Source: DAHUYF01 sp963789275 (lineage in GTDB: Bacteria > Pseudomonadota > Alphaproteobacteria > ATCC43930 > CGMCC-115725). From it: DNA of 64,000 nucleotides. The translations under genes and the position numbers were made by a program. Positions 48,102 to 56,784 of the stretch are shown here, piece after piece. Under the pieces are notes generated by a model. That model was not told the DNA's origin. It saw only the letters and a list, made by a program, of their open reading frames with translations, and ran no database searches. Position 1 is the first letter of the stretch. Each line of letters begins with the position of its first letter. The DNA lies in the NCBI GenBank assembly GCA_963789275.1, contig CAWBKF010000033.1:1-64000 (forward strand). Direction: 5' to 3'.

Positions 48102-49472
48102 TCAGCGCCAGCGGTCGCGCTCGATCACCGCCTCGATGCCCAGCGCCAGCGACAACAGGCGGCGATCCTCGCCATGGCGGCCGACCAGCATCAGCCCGAC
48201 CGGCGCCGTCCCCGGCGGGTGGACGGGCAGCGTCAGCGCGCAGCGATCGAGAAAATTGATCAGCGAGGGATTGCGCAGGATGCGGCTGTTGAGCCGCCAG
48301 AAATCCTCGTCCTTGGCGAAGGCGGCGATCTCCGGCGCGACCAGCGCCACGGTCGGCATGATGAGCGCGTCGAACTCGGCGGTGCGCGCGTCGATGCGAG
48401 CGATGAGATCGGCCCGCTGCCAGCCGAGCGTGACATAGTCGGCGGCGCTCATCTCGCGGCCGCGCTCGATGCGCTGGCGCACGCGCTGGTCGTAATCGGC
48501 GCCGCGCCGGGCGATCAGTCCGGCATGCCAGGCATAGGCCTCGGGCGGGGAAAAGCCGCCCTTGGCGTTGATTCCGGAATACTCACCAAGCTCGGCCAGC
48601 GGCAGATCGACGAGCCGCGCCCCGGCCCGTGACAGGACGGAGGCGGCGTGCTCGAAGGCGGCGGCCACCTCGGCGTCGAGACCGTCGAGCACCAGGGTGC
48701 GCGGCACGCCGAGCCGCAGCCCCGCTACCGCGGCTTCCGGCGGCAGCACCGGCGGCTCGCCCGCCAGGATCGCGTCGGCGATGGCGCAGCAGCCGACGCT
48801 AAGGCCGAGCGGGCCGATCGAATCGAGGGTGGTCGAGAGCGGCGTCGCGCCGTCGCGCGGAACGCGCTTTTGCGTCGGCTTGAAGCCGACGGTGCCGCAT
48901 AGGGCGGCCGGGATGCGCACGGAGCCGCCGGTATCCGTGCCAAGCGCCACCGCCGCCATGCCGTCGGTCAGCGAGACCGGCGCGCCGGCGGAAGAGCCGC
49001 CGGGGATGCGCTTCCGGTCATAGGGATTGCCGGGCGTGCCGTAATGCGGGTTGATGCCGACGCCGGAAAAGGCGAATTCGGTCATGTTGGTGCGACCGAT
49101 GAGCACCGCCCCGGCAGCGCGCAGCCGAGCGACGACCGGCGCGTCGCGCGCGGCGGGCGGCGCGTCGTCGAGCGCCCGGGAGCCGGCCAGCGTACGCTCG
49201 CCGGCGACGTCGAAGAGATCCTTTATCGACACCGGCAGCCCTGCCAGCGGCGAGGCGACATAGCCGGCCTGGCGCAGCCGATCCTGCGCGTCTGCGGCGA
49301 GCCGGGCGCTGTCGGCATAAACCCTGAGGAAGATACGGCTGCCCTCCCCGGCGGGATCGGCGATACGCGCCAGCGCCGCCTCCACCAGCTCGCGGCTGGT
49401 GGCGCGGCCGGCGGCGAGCGCCGCAGCTAGGCTGGCCACGGTGGGCTGGGTGGCCGGGCTCGAAGCGGGCAT
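48102..49472 (-). CDS. Amidase signature family hydrolase
   Basis: A 456-residue amidase. The Ser-cisSer-Lys triad can be placed: Lys in PVSIKDLFDVAGE, cis-Ser in IPGGSSAGAPV, nucleophile Ser in GTDTGGSVRIPAALCG. The substrate is unknown; GatA is unlikely because gatC and gatB are not adjacent. It stands alone on the minus strand. Confidence 0.88.
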   Translation of the reverse strand: MPASSPATQPTVASLAAALAAGRATSRELVEAALARIADPAGEGSRIFLRVYADSARLAADAQDRLRQAGYVASPLAGLPVSIKDLFDVAGERTLAGSRALDDAPPAARDAPVVARLRAAGAVLIGRTNMTEFAFSGVGINPHYGTPGNPYDRKRIPGGSSAGAPVSLTDGMAAVALGTDTGGSVRIPAALCGTVGFKPTQKRVPRDGATPLSTTLDSIGPLGLSVGCCAIADAILAGEPPVLPPEAAVAGLRLGVPRTLVLDGLDAEVAAAFEHAASVLSRAGARLVDLPLAELGEYSGINAKGGFSPPEAYAWHAGLIARRGADYDQRVRQRIERGREMSAADYVTLGWQRADLIARIDARTAEFDALIMPTVALVAPEIAAFAKDEDFWRLNSRILRNPSLINFLDRCALTLPVHPPGTAPVGLMLVGRHGEDRRLLSLALGIEAVIERDRWR

Positions 49473-49655
49473 CGGGGGTCCTCGTGAAGCGGTCGCAGGG
49501 CCACCCGAAGAGACTACGGCCGGCCACCCCAGGCAACGAAAATCCTATTCCCGCAGGCGGTGAAATTTCCCTGGGGGCGGAACAATCAATGGACAAGGGC
49601 GTTCCCCTGCCGCAACGCCTCGGCGGCTACCGGAGCCCTTCTGGAAAGGAAAAGC

Positions 49656-51011
49656 ATGGCGCTTGATCTTCCGCTCGTCCCGCCTCGGGCAACCGACGAG
49701 TATCTCAGCACCGAACGGGCGGAATCCCCGACCGCCGCCGCCGGCACTCATGCCCCCGCCGCGCCGGTCACCGCGCCGGGCGCTCCTGCGGGTTGCCGCT
49801 TCTGCGGCGGAACGCTGCACGATTTCGTCGATCTCGGCATGTCGCCGCTTTGCGAGAGCTTTCTCGCCGCCAACCAGCTCGACGCGATGGAGCCGTTCTA
49901 TCCGCTCAAGGTGATGGTCTGCGGCGACTGCTTCCTGGCGCAGGTCAAGGAATATGTCGCGCCGGAGCATATCTTCCGCGAATACGCCTATTTCTCCTCC
50001 TATTCGCAGGCTTGGCTCGATCACGCCCGCCGCTACGCCGAGACCGCGGCGCAGCGGTTCCACCTGCCGCGCGGCGGCCGCGTCGTCGAGCTCGCCAGCA
50101 ACGATGGCTATCTGCTGCAGTTCTTCCTCGGCAAGGGCTTCGAGGTGCTGGGCATCGATCCCGCCGAGAACGTCGCCAAGGCGGCGGCGGCAAAGGGCGT
50201 GCGGACGCTGACGCGGTTCTTCGATCGCGACACGGCGCGCGAGCTCGCCGATGCCGGGACGCTCGCCGACCTCATCATCGGCAACAACGTGCTGGCGCAG
50301 GTGCCGGACATCAACGGCTTCCTCGCCGGGGTGCCGTCGATCCTGAAGTCGCGCGGCGTCGCCAGCTTCGAGTTTCCGCATCTGCTGCGGCTCATCGAGG
50401 AGAACCAGTTCGACACCATCTATCACGAGCACTTCTCCTATTTCTCGCTGATGACCGCCGAGCGCATCCTGGCGGCTCAGGGATTGCGCGTGTTCGATGT
50501 CGAGGAGCTGTGGACGCATGGCGGCTCTTTGCGGCTCTGGGCCTGCCACGCCGACAATGCCGCCCAGCCGACCCTGCCGTCGGTCGCGGCGCTGGTCGAG
50601 CGCGAGCAGCGCGCGGGCTTGCGCGAGCTGCGCACCTACGCCGCCTTCGAGGAACGCGCGCGGGAAACCAAGCGCGGACTGCTCGAGTTCCTGATCGACG
50701 CCAAGCGCGCCGGCAAGACCGTCGTCGGTTACGGCGCGCCGGGCAAGGGCAACACGCTGCTCAACTACTGCGGCATCCGCACCGATTTCCTCGACTACAC
50801 GGTCGACCGCAACCCCTACAAGCACGGCAAATTCCTGCCGGGCACGCACATCCCCATCCTGCCGCCGGAACAGATCTCGGTTACCCGGCCCGATTACCTG
50901 CTGATCCTGCCATGGAACCTCAAGGACGAGATCATGGCGCAGATGGCTCATATCCGCGACTGGGGCGGCCAGTTCGTCGTGCCGATCCCGGTGGTGGCGG
51001 TGCATTCGTGA
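49656..51011 (+). CDS. Sugar C-methyltransferase (TylCIII/NovU-like)
   Basis: A 451-residue protein. An N-terminal zinc-binding domain (CRFCGGTL and MVCGDCFLAQ, two CxxC pairs) is followed by a SAM methyltransferase domain (VVELASNDGYLLQFF) and the C-terminal domain with VVGYGAPGKGNTLLNYCGI, typical of NDP-deoxysugar C-methyltransferases. About 70 residues precede the zinc domain. It is the first gene of a three-gene cassette with a cytidylyltransferase and a PIG-L deacetylase, pointing to an unusual surface sugar. Confidence 0.88.
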   Translation: MALDLPLVPPRATDEYLSTERAESPTAAAGTHAPAAPVTAPGAPAGCRFCGGTLHDFVDLGMSPLCESFLAANQLDAMEPFYPLKVMVCGDCFLAQVKEYVAPEHIFREYAYFSSYSQAWLDHARRYAETAAQRFHLPRGGRVVELASNDGYLLQFFLGKGFEVLGIDPAENVAKAAAAKGVRTLTRFFDRDTARELADAGTLADLIIGNNVLAQVPDINGFLAGVPSILKSRGVASFEFPHLLRLIEENQFDTIYHEHFSYFSLMTAERILAAQGLRVFDVEELWTHGGSLRLWACHADNAAQPTLPSVAALVEREQRAGLRELRTYAAFEERARETKRGLLEFLIDAKRAGKTVVGYGAPGKGNTLLNYCGIRTDFLDYTVDRNPYKHGKFLPGTHIPILPPEQISVTRPDYLLILPWNLKDEIMAQMAHIRDWGGQFVVPIPVVAVHS

Positions 51012-51046
51012 CCGCGTCGACGCCGACGCCAGGAAAGAGGTAAGCG

Positions 51047-51910
51047 ATGCGTGTAGTGCTGTTCTGCGGCGGTCTCGGCATGCGCCTGCGCGACTATTCC
51101 GAAACCATCCCCAAGCCGATGGTGCAGATCGGTTATCGCCCGCTGATCTGGTGGGTGATGAAATACTACGCGCATTTCGGCTATCGCGATTTCATCCTCT
51201 GCCTCGGCTACAAGGGCGACGTCATCAAGGAGTATTTCCTCAACTACGACGAATGTCGCTCCAACGACTTCGTGCTGTCGCAGGGCGGCAGGCGGGTCGA
51301 GCCGCTGCAGAAGGACATCGAGGATTGGCGCATCACCTTCGTCGACACCGGCATCAACGCCAACATCGGCGAGCGGTTGATGGCGGTTGAGCCCTTCCTG
51401 CGCGACGAGGAGATCTTCCTCGCCAATTACAGCGACGGACTGACCGACTTCCAGCTGCCGATGATGGTCGACGAGTTTGCCAAGAGCGGCAATGTCGCGA
51501 CCTTTCTCAGCGTCCGGCCCAACAGCAGCTTCCATTTCGTGACGCGCCGCGAGGACGGCCTCGTCACCGCCATCGACGACGTCCTCAGCGCCAATGCCTG
51601 GATCAATGGCGGCTTCTTCGTGCTTCGCCGCGAGATCTTCGAGTACATGCGGCCGGGCGACGAACTGGTGGTCGAGCCCTTCCAGCGCCTGATCGCCGCC
51701 GGCCGGCTGGCCACCCACGCCTATTCCGGCTTCTGGCGCTGCGTCGACACCTTCAAGGACCTGCAAGCGCTCGACACGCTCTACACCAAGGGCCGCGCGC
51801 CGTGGGAGCTGTGGCGCCGCGAGCCGGCCGGCATCGCAGCGCGCGCCACCGCCGCCACGCCGATGGCGGGACGCGAGCCCGCCGCCTGGCAGGTTCGCGC
51901 CGGCGGCTAG
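51047..51910 (+). CDS. Glucose-1-phosphate cytidylyltransferase-like nucleotidyltransferase
   Basis: A 287-residue sugar-1-phosphate nucleotidyltransferase related to RfbF. It has a modified pyrophosphorylase loop (LFCGGLGMRLRDYSETIPKP), MVQIGYRPLIWWVMKYYAHF, GYKGDVIKEYFLNY and NYSDGLTDF with the metal-binding Asp. The last 25 residues are low-complexity. The nucleotide is inferred as CTP from family. It lies 35 bases after the methyltransferase gene. Confidence 0.85.
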   Translation: MRVVLFCGGLGMRLRDYSETIPKPMVQIGYRPLIWWVMKYYAHFGYRDFILCLGYKGDVIKEYFLNYDECRSNDFVLSQGGRRVEPLQKDIEDWRITFVDTGINANIGERLMAVEPFLRDEEIFLANYSDGLTDFQLPMMVDEFAKSGNVATFLSVRPNSSFHFVTRREDGLVTAIDDVLSANAWINGGFFVLRREIFEYMRPGDELVVEPFQRLIAAGRLATHAYSGFWRCVDTFKDLQALDTLYTKGRAPWELWRREPAGIAARATAATPMAGREPAAWQVRAGG

Positions 51911-51919
51911 GCGCGGACG

Positions 51920-52573
51920 ATGCTCGGCCTCGCCTTTGCCGGCCCGCCCCGGCCGTTGCGGCTGCTCTGCCTCGGCGCCCATCCCGACGACATCGAGATC
52001 GGCTGCGGCGGCAGCGTCCTGCGGCTCATCGCCGAGCAGCCGGGAATGAGCGTGCGCTGGGTGGTGTTCAGCGGCAGCGAGCGCCGGCGCGTCGAGGCAC
52101 AGAGCGCCGCCCGGCATTTCCTCGCCGGCTCGCCCGATGCCGAGATCAGCGTGCTCGACTTTCGCGACGGCTTCTTTCCCAGCCAGCATGCCGAGATCAA
52201 GGACGCGTTCGAGCAGATGAAGCGCGATTACCACCCCTCGCTCGTGCTGACGCATTATCGCGAGGATCTGCATCAGGATCACCGGCTCGTCGCCGAGCTC
52301 ACCTACAACACCTTCAGGGATCACCTCGTCTGGGAATACGAGATTCCGAAATTCGACGGCGACCTCGGCAATCCGAACCTGTTCTTTCCCTTGAGCCGCG
52401 AGCATTGCCGGCGCAAGGTCACGACGCTGCTCGAGCATTTCCCAAGCCAGAGCGAGCGCGCATCCTGGTTCACCGAGGAGACCTTCTTCGCCATGCTGCG
52501 GCTGCGCGGCATCGGCTGCAACGCGCCGAGCGGCCTTGCCGAGGCGTTCTATTGCCGCAAAGCGGTGGCGTGA
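51920..52573 (+). CDS. PIG-L (LmbE-like) deacetylase
   Basis: A 217-residue zinc-dependent N-deacetylase fold. The metal motif is GAHPDDIEIGCGG and the second part YREDLHQDHRLVAEL. Members deacetylate GlcNAc-type sugars or related amides. It is the third gene of the sugar cassette, nine bases after the cytidylyltransferase. Confidence 0.88.
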   Translation: MLGLAFAGPPRPLRLLCLGAHPDDIEIGCGGSVLRLIAEQPGMSVRWVVFSGSERRRVEAQSAARHFLAGSPDAEISVLDFRDGFFPSQHAEIKDAFEQMKRDYHPSLVLTHYREDLHQDHRLVAELTYNTFRDHLVWEYEIPKFDGDLGNPNLFFPLSREHCRRKVTTLLEHFPSQSERASWFTEETFFAMLRLRGIGCNAPSGLAEAFYCRKAVA

Positions 52574-52644
52574 CGGCCGCCGCGCACGAGGCTTAGACCG
52601 CGTCCGAATCTTCCCCTCTGCGCTCCTACTGGCGTAACGGCCAG

Positions 52645-52673
52645 GGACATGGTTGACAGATGTCCGGAGACAT
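52645..52673. repeat. GACAT/ATGTC inverted repeats, possible insertion-element relic
   Basis: GGACAT (52645-52650), nine bases including TTGACA, ATGTCC (52660-52665), then GACAT (52669-52673). The arrangement resembles ends of some insertion sequences of the IS481/IS3 type, but no transposase is near. It could equally serve as a transcription hairpin between the cassette and ku. Confidence 0.3.
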
Positions 52674-52704
52674 ACAGGACCGGTGCGGCCCATCCCGCGG
52701 GAAC

Positions 52705-52718
52705 CCGCGCTAGCGCGG
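52705..52718. terminator. Perfect 14-bp palindrome spanning the ku stop codon
   Basis: CCGCGCTAGCGCGG includes the ku TAG stop (52710-52712). There is no T tract, so terminator function is only possible. Confidence 0.25.
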
Positions 52719-53561
52719 CATCGCATGCCGTGCCGGGCGGCGCGGCGCGGCGCGGCGGCTCGGCACCGGCGGCGGCGCCTCGGTGATGGCGGCGACGCTG
52801 CTGTCGAGGGCCTCTTGCAGATCGATCATCACCGCCGGTGGCGCCGGGCGCGATACCACCGGCTTCTCGCCGCGGCGCTTGGCCTGGGCGTAATGGAACA
52901 ACGCTTCCTGATAGCGATCGCGGAAGTCACGGCGGGGGTCGAAGGCGCCGGTGAGCCGGGCGACGATCCGCTCCGCCTGCTCGACCATCGCCTCGTCGGG
53001 CGGCGTATTGTCGATCTCGTTGAAATAGGCGTCGGCGCCCCGCACCTCATGGGCGGCGCGCAGCGTGGTGAGCAGCATGCCGCGGCCGCGGGGCTCGACC
53101 AGGGCGGCGCGCTCGCGGCCGCCAAGGACCAGGCGGCTCACCCCGACAAGGCCGCGCCGCCGCATCGCCTCGCGCAGCACAGCGAAGGTGGCATCGGCGC
53201 CACGCCCGTCGGGCATGAGGAAATAGGGCGTATCCATATAGGCGGGGTCGACGGTGCGGCGCTCGATGAAGCGCTCGAGGACGAGGTGGCGCGACGAGCT
53301 GATCTCGATCTCGGCCAGCTCGCGCTCCTCGACCAGCACGATCTGCCCGGCCTCGAGCTCATAGCCCCGGACCACGGCCTCGCGCGCCACTTCCTTGCCG
53401 GTCTGAGGGTCGTGCGGGCGCATTTGCAGGCGGTTCAGCGTGGCGCGGTTGAGCGCCTGCAGACCCAACCGGTCAGCCCGAACGACCGCAGCGTGAAGCC
53501 GCACCGGACATCCGACCCGGGCGAGGACGAGAAACCCTTTCCAACTCGCGCGTGGCGCCAT
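52710..53561 (-). CDS. ku: Non-homologous end-joining protein Ku
   Basis: A 283-residue bacterial Ku that binds DNA ends as a homodimer and recruits LigD. Start MAPRASWKGFLVLARVGCPV and the core RGYELEAGQIVLVEERELAEI, DTPYFLMPDG are clear. The C-terminal tail is Pro/Arg-rich. No ligD is in the window. An ATG eight codons upstream is possible but starts before the conserved MAPRASWKG. Confidence 0.93.
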   Translation of the reverse strand: MAPRASWKGFLVLARVGCPVRLHAAVVRADRLGLQALNRATLNRLQMRPHDPQTGKEVAREAVVRGYELEAGQIVLVEERELAEIEISSSRHLVLERFIERRTVDPAYMDTPYFLMPDGRGADATFAVLREAMRRRGLVGVSRLVLGGRERAALVEPRGRGMLLTTLRAAHEVRGADAYFNEIDNTPPDEAMVEQAERIVARLTGAFDPRRDFRDRYQEALFHYAQAKRRGEKPVVSRPAPPAVMIDLQEALDSSVAAITEAPPPVPSRRAAPRRPARHAMPR

Positions 53562-53793
53562 GCATTGCCTTGCTCTTACCCCCACAACCCGGCGACCCTG
53601 GCGTCAACGCTATGCCGAACCAAAGGTTGCATGCCCGGATCGATAGCGGGATCGGCAATCGCCATGCGTTCGTGTTAACCTCGTTGCAAGCGCTGAGGGC
53701 GTATAAAGCCTCGCCATGCCGGCGAGACCGTCCCTTGTCGAGATCCAATGCCATGCGCCGCGCCCGGAGCGGGCGCCGTCACGGCGCTTTGCC

Positions 53794-54729
53794 ATGCCGG
53801 CGCCGAGCCGCCAGGAGGTCCGCGCCGGTATTTTCTATATGCTGGCAAGCGTCTTTGTTTTCGCCGTCATGAACGCCCTGGTGAAATGGCAGGGAGAGCG
53901 CTTCCCGCTGGGGGAGGTGGTGTTCTTTCGCTCCGCTTTCTCGCTGCTGCCCTGCCTCGCGCTCCTGGCCGGCAGCGGCAAGCCGTGGCGGCGGCTGCGC
54001 ACCGAGCGCCTCAAGCAGAATATCGGCCTCGGCATCCTGCAATTCGTCTCGATGCTGCTCATCTTCGCCGCCTTCGGCATGATGCCGCTCGCCGATGCCA
54101 TCGCGATCACCTTCTCCACCCCCCTGTTCCTGACCCTGCTGTCGATCCCGCTGCTCGGCGAGCACGTCGGGCCGCACCGCTGGGCCGCAGTGCTGGTGGG
54201 CTTTGCCGGGGTCCTGCTGATGATCGGCTCCGGCGGCGGCCTCGGCGGCGGGCTCGCCTCGACCGGGGCGCTGCTGGCGCTGGCGAACGCGGCGATCGGT
54301 GCCCTTGGCGCCATCGCGCTTCGGCGCATGACGCTCACCGAACCGAGCCTGGTTCTGGTCGCCTATCCCGCTTTGGTCACCACGCTGCTGAGCCTGGCGC
54401 TGCTGCCCTTCGGCTGGACGACGCCGGGCTGGTGGGACGGGTTGCTTCTGGCCGGGATCGGGCTCGGCTCGGGGATCGGCCAGTTCTGGGCGACCCAGGC
54501 TTTCCGCTTCGCCCCGGCAGCGGTGGCGGCGCCGTTCGGCTACCTCACCATGATCTGGTCGATGGGGCTCGGCTACCTCTTCTGGGGCGACGTGCCGACG
54601 GCGATGCTGATCGGCGGCGCGGCCGTGGTGGCGGCCAGCGGCCTCTATATACTCTACCGCGAGACGCTGCGGCGCACGCCGCCGGACGCGGCCGAACCGT
54701 CTTTCCCAGCCCCGCCCGCCAGCGCATAA
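53794..54729 (+). CDS. DMT superfamily (EamA) transporter
   Basis: A protein of about 311 residues with ten predicted membrane helices in two EamA repeats (FYMLASVFVFAVMNALVKW; ALLALANAAIGALGAIALRR; FGYLTMIWSMGLGYLFWGD). The substrate is unknown. ATG 53794 starts just before the first helix; ATG 53716 would add 26 residues of random-looking sequence. Neither has a good ribosome-binding site. Confidence 0.85.
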   Translation: MPAPSRQEVRAGIFYMLASVFVFAVMNALVKWQGERFPLGEVVFFRSAFSLLPCLALLAGSGKPWRRLRTERLKQNIGLGILQFVSMLLIFAAFGMMPLADAIAITFSTPLFLTLLSIPLLGEHVGPHRWAAVLVGFAGVLLMIGSGGGLGGGLASTGALLALANAAIGALGAIALRRMTLTEPSLVLVAYPALVTTLLSLALLPFGWTTPGWWDGLLLAGIGLGSGIGQFWATQAFRFAPAAVAAPFGYLTMIWSMGLGYLFWGDVPTAMLIGGAAVVAASGLYILYRETLRRTPPDAAEPSFPAPPASA

Positions 54730-54749
54730 TCCGCGCCGCGGGGTGCGAT

Positions 54750-55556
54750 GTGACGGGCTTCTTTTCCAGCCGGCGGCGGCTCGGCGCGGTTTTCGGCCTG
54801 CTCGGCTTTTTCCTGGCCCCGGCGCCAACGCTCGCAGCGGGCTGCCTTGCGCCGGTGGCGGCTGCCGCGCCGGCGGTCGTGCCGGCGGCCTTCCGCAGCG
54901 CCGCCGCAGGCGAGGCCGGGCTCACCTTCCTCGGCCATGCCAGCTTCCTTATCGAGAGCCCCGGCGGGGTCAGCATCGTCACCGACTACAACGGCATCAA
55001 TCGAGCCCCTTTCGTTCCCGATATCGTGACGATGAACCACGCCCATGCCACGCATTACACCGACTTCCCCGATCCCGGCATCAAATTGGTGCTGCGCGGC
55101 TGGGACACCGGCACCGGCGTTCCGCATTACGACCTCGCCTATGGCGATGTCCGTATCCGCAACGTGCCGACCAACATCCGCGACGGCGACGGCACCGAGT
55201 TCGGCGGCAACTCGATCTTCGTCTTCGAGCTCGCCGATCTCTGCATCGCGCATCTGAGCCATCTGCACCATACGCTCGCACCCGAGCATCTCGCCGCGCT
55301 CGGCCAGGTCGACGTGCTGCTGGCGCCGGTCGACGGCGCCTACACGCTGAGCCAGGCCGACATGATCGAGGTCATCGAGCAGATCAAGCCGCCGCTGGTC
55401 GTGCCGATGCATTACTTCGCGACCAGCGTGCTGGAGCGCTTCCTGGCACGCACCGGCGGCCGCTACCCCATCCATGTCAGCCCGACGGCGCAGGTGGCGC
55501 TGTCGCGCGCCATGCTGCCGAAGACGACGGAGATCCTGGTGCTGCCGGGGGATTAG
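54750..55556 (+). CDS. Exported MBL-fold metallo-hydrolase
   Basis: A 268-residue metallo-beta-lactamase superfamily protein (Lactamase_B_3/UlaG-like) with a signal peptide (RRRLGAVFGLLGFFLAPAPT). TFLGHASFLIESPGG opens the fold; MNHAHATHYTDF is the HxHxxH metal motif, with Thr where Asp is usual; SHLHHTLAPEHLAAL and VVPMHYFAT follow. A GTG start is used. The TAG stop is the first three bases of the REP-like element. Confidence 0.8.
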   Translation: MTGFFSSRRRLGAVFGLLGFFLAPAPTLAAGCLAPVAAAAPAVVPAAFRSAAAGEAGLTFLGHASFLIESPGGVSIVTDYNGINRAPFVPDIVTMNHAHATHYTDFPDPGIKLVLRGWDTGTGVPHYDLAYGDVRIRNVPTNIRDGDGTEFGGNSIFVFELADLCIAHLSHLHHTLAPEHLAALGQVDVLLAPVDGAYTLSQADMIEVIEQIKPPLVVPMHYFATSVLERFLARTGGRYPIHVSPTAQVALSRAMLPKTTEILVLPGD

Positions 55557-55821
55557 CCCGGATTTCTCCCACAGGCACGTGCTGCGTTGCACAGTGTTGG
55601 CGCGCTGTTAGGAGCCAGGGCGCTGGCGATGCGGCGCATCGTCAAGCCCGCAGCGACGCGGCAGCGCGCCAACACTGTGCAACCCGGAGGGACGGCGCTC
55701 TTTGGCGCCAGGGGGCGTCGCCGGGACGCCCACGATGCGGTGCATCGCCGCGCGTCCCGGCTCCTGCCCTGACGTCAAAGATCGTCGTCGCAGCGCGTAC
55801 CTGTGGGAGAAATCCGGGCTA
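55554..55821. repeat. 268-bp composite palindromic (REP/MITE-like) element
   Basis: Outer arms 55554-55586 and 55789-55821 are inverted repeats of 33 bases with two mismatches, beginning TAGCCCGGATTTCTCC. Inside, a perfect 22-base inverted repeat (55586-55607 and 55662-55683) encloses one hairpin, and GCCGGGACGC/GCGTCCCGGC (55720-55729, 55752-55761) another. Each hairpin has a core CGATGCGG(C/T)GCATCG (55627-55641, 55733-55747). The arm tips give the TAG stops of both flanking convergent genes. No coding frame of note. The TAGCCCGGAT...ATCCGGGCTA ends resemble REP sequences of other proteobacteria. Confidence 0.85.
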
Positions 55822-56784
55822 GCCCCGCGTCGCCCGCATCCGGGTGAGGGCGCCGATCGCCTCCAGCATCGGCATCGCCACGCCCACGTCCCTGCCAAGC
55901 TCGATCACCGCGCCGACCAGCGGCTCGATCTCGACCGGGCGGCCCGCCTCGAAATCCTGCAGCATCGAGGTCTTGAAGTCGCCGACATGGCGTGCGTCGG
56001 CGATGCGTGCCTCGACGTCGCGGTCGAAGCGCGCGCCGAGCCGCTCGGCGACCGCCTGGCATTCCAGCATCGCCGCGCGCAGCACCGCCAGCACGCCGGG
56101 ATCATCCGCCATCCGCGTCATCTTGGCGCCGGTGAGCACGCTCACCGGGTTGAAGGCGACATTGCCCCAGAGCTTCATCCAGACCGCATCGCGAATCCGC
56201 TGCGTCGTCTCGATCTTGATGCCGGCGGCGGTGAAGAGCGCGGCCAGCCGCGTCAGCCGCGGCGAGGTCGAGCCGTCGGGCTCGCCCAGGATCAGCAGAT
56301 TGCCGCCGAAGCGGCGGACGCGGCCGGGCTCCGGCACGGCAGCTGCCATATAGACGACGCAGCCGATGACCCGGGCAGGGTCGAGGCGGGTCGTCAGGGT
56401 GCCATCGGGATCGGCGGCGGCGATGCGCCTGCCCTCGAGATGCCCGCCAGCGCGATAGGGGAACCACCAGGGAATGCCGTTCTGCGCCGGCAGCAGCACG
56501 GTCTCGGCGCCGATGAGCGAGGCGATCGCCGGGGCCGCTGCAGAAAGCGCATGCGCTTTGGCCGCGATGACGACCAGCTCCTGGGGCCCGAGCTCCTCGG
56601 CGCGGTCGGTAGCCTTGAGCCGCAGCGTCTCCAGCGTGCCGCAATCATCGAGCAGCAGCCCACGCTCGCGCATCGCTTGCAGGTGGGCGCCGCGCGCCAC
56701 GACCGACACCTCGTGGCCGGCGGCGGCGAGCTTTGCCGCGATATAGCCGCCGATCGCGCCGGCGCCGAAGATGGCGATCTTCAT
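55819..56784 (-). CDS. panE: 2-dehydropantoate 2-reductase
   Basis: A 321-residue ApbA/PanE family reductase. NADP-binding IFGAGAIGGYIAAKLAAAGH, LPAQNGIPWW, catalytic Lys in DAVWMKLWGNVAFNP, and the C-terminal FKTSMLQDFEAGRPVEIE are all present. Paralogues act on other 2-oxo acids, so the pantoate role is likely but not proven. Its TAG stop lies in the right arm of the palindromic element. Confidence 0.9.
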   Translation of the reverse strand: MKIAIFGAGAIGGYIAAKLAAAGHEVSVVARGAHLQAMRERGLLLDDCGTLETLRLKATDRAEELGPQELVVIAAKAHALSAAAPAIASLIGAETVLLPAQNGIPWWFPYRAGGHLEGRRIAAADPDGTLTTRLDPARVIGCVVYMAAAVPEPGRVRRFGGNLLILGEPDGSTSPRLTRLAALFTAAGIKIETTQRIRDAVWMKLWGNVAFNPVSVLTGAKMTRMADDPGVLAVLRAAMLECQAVAERLGARFDRDVEARIADARHVGDFKTSMLQDFEAGRPVEIEPLVGAVIELGRDVGVAMPMLEAIGALTRMRATRG

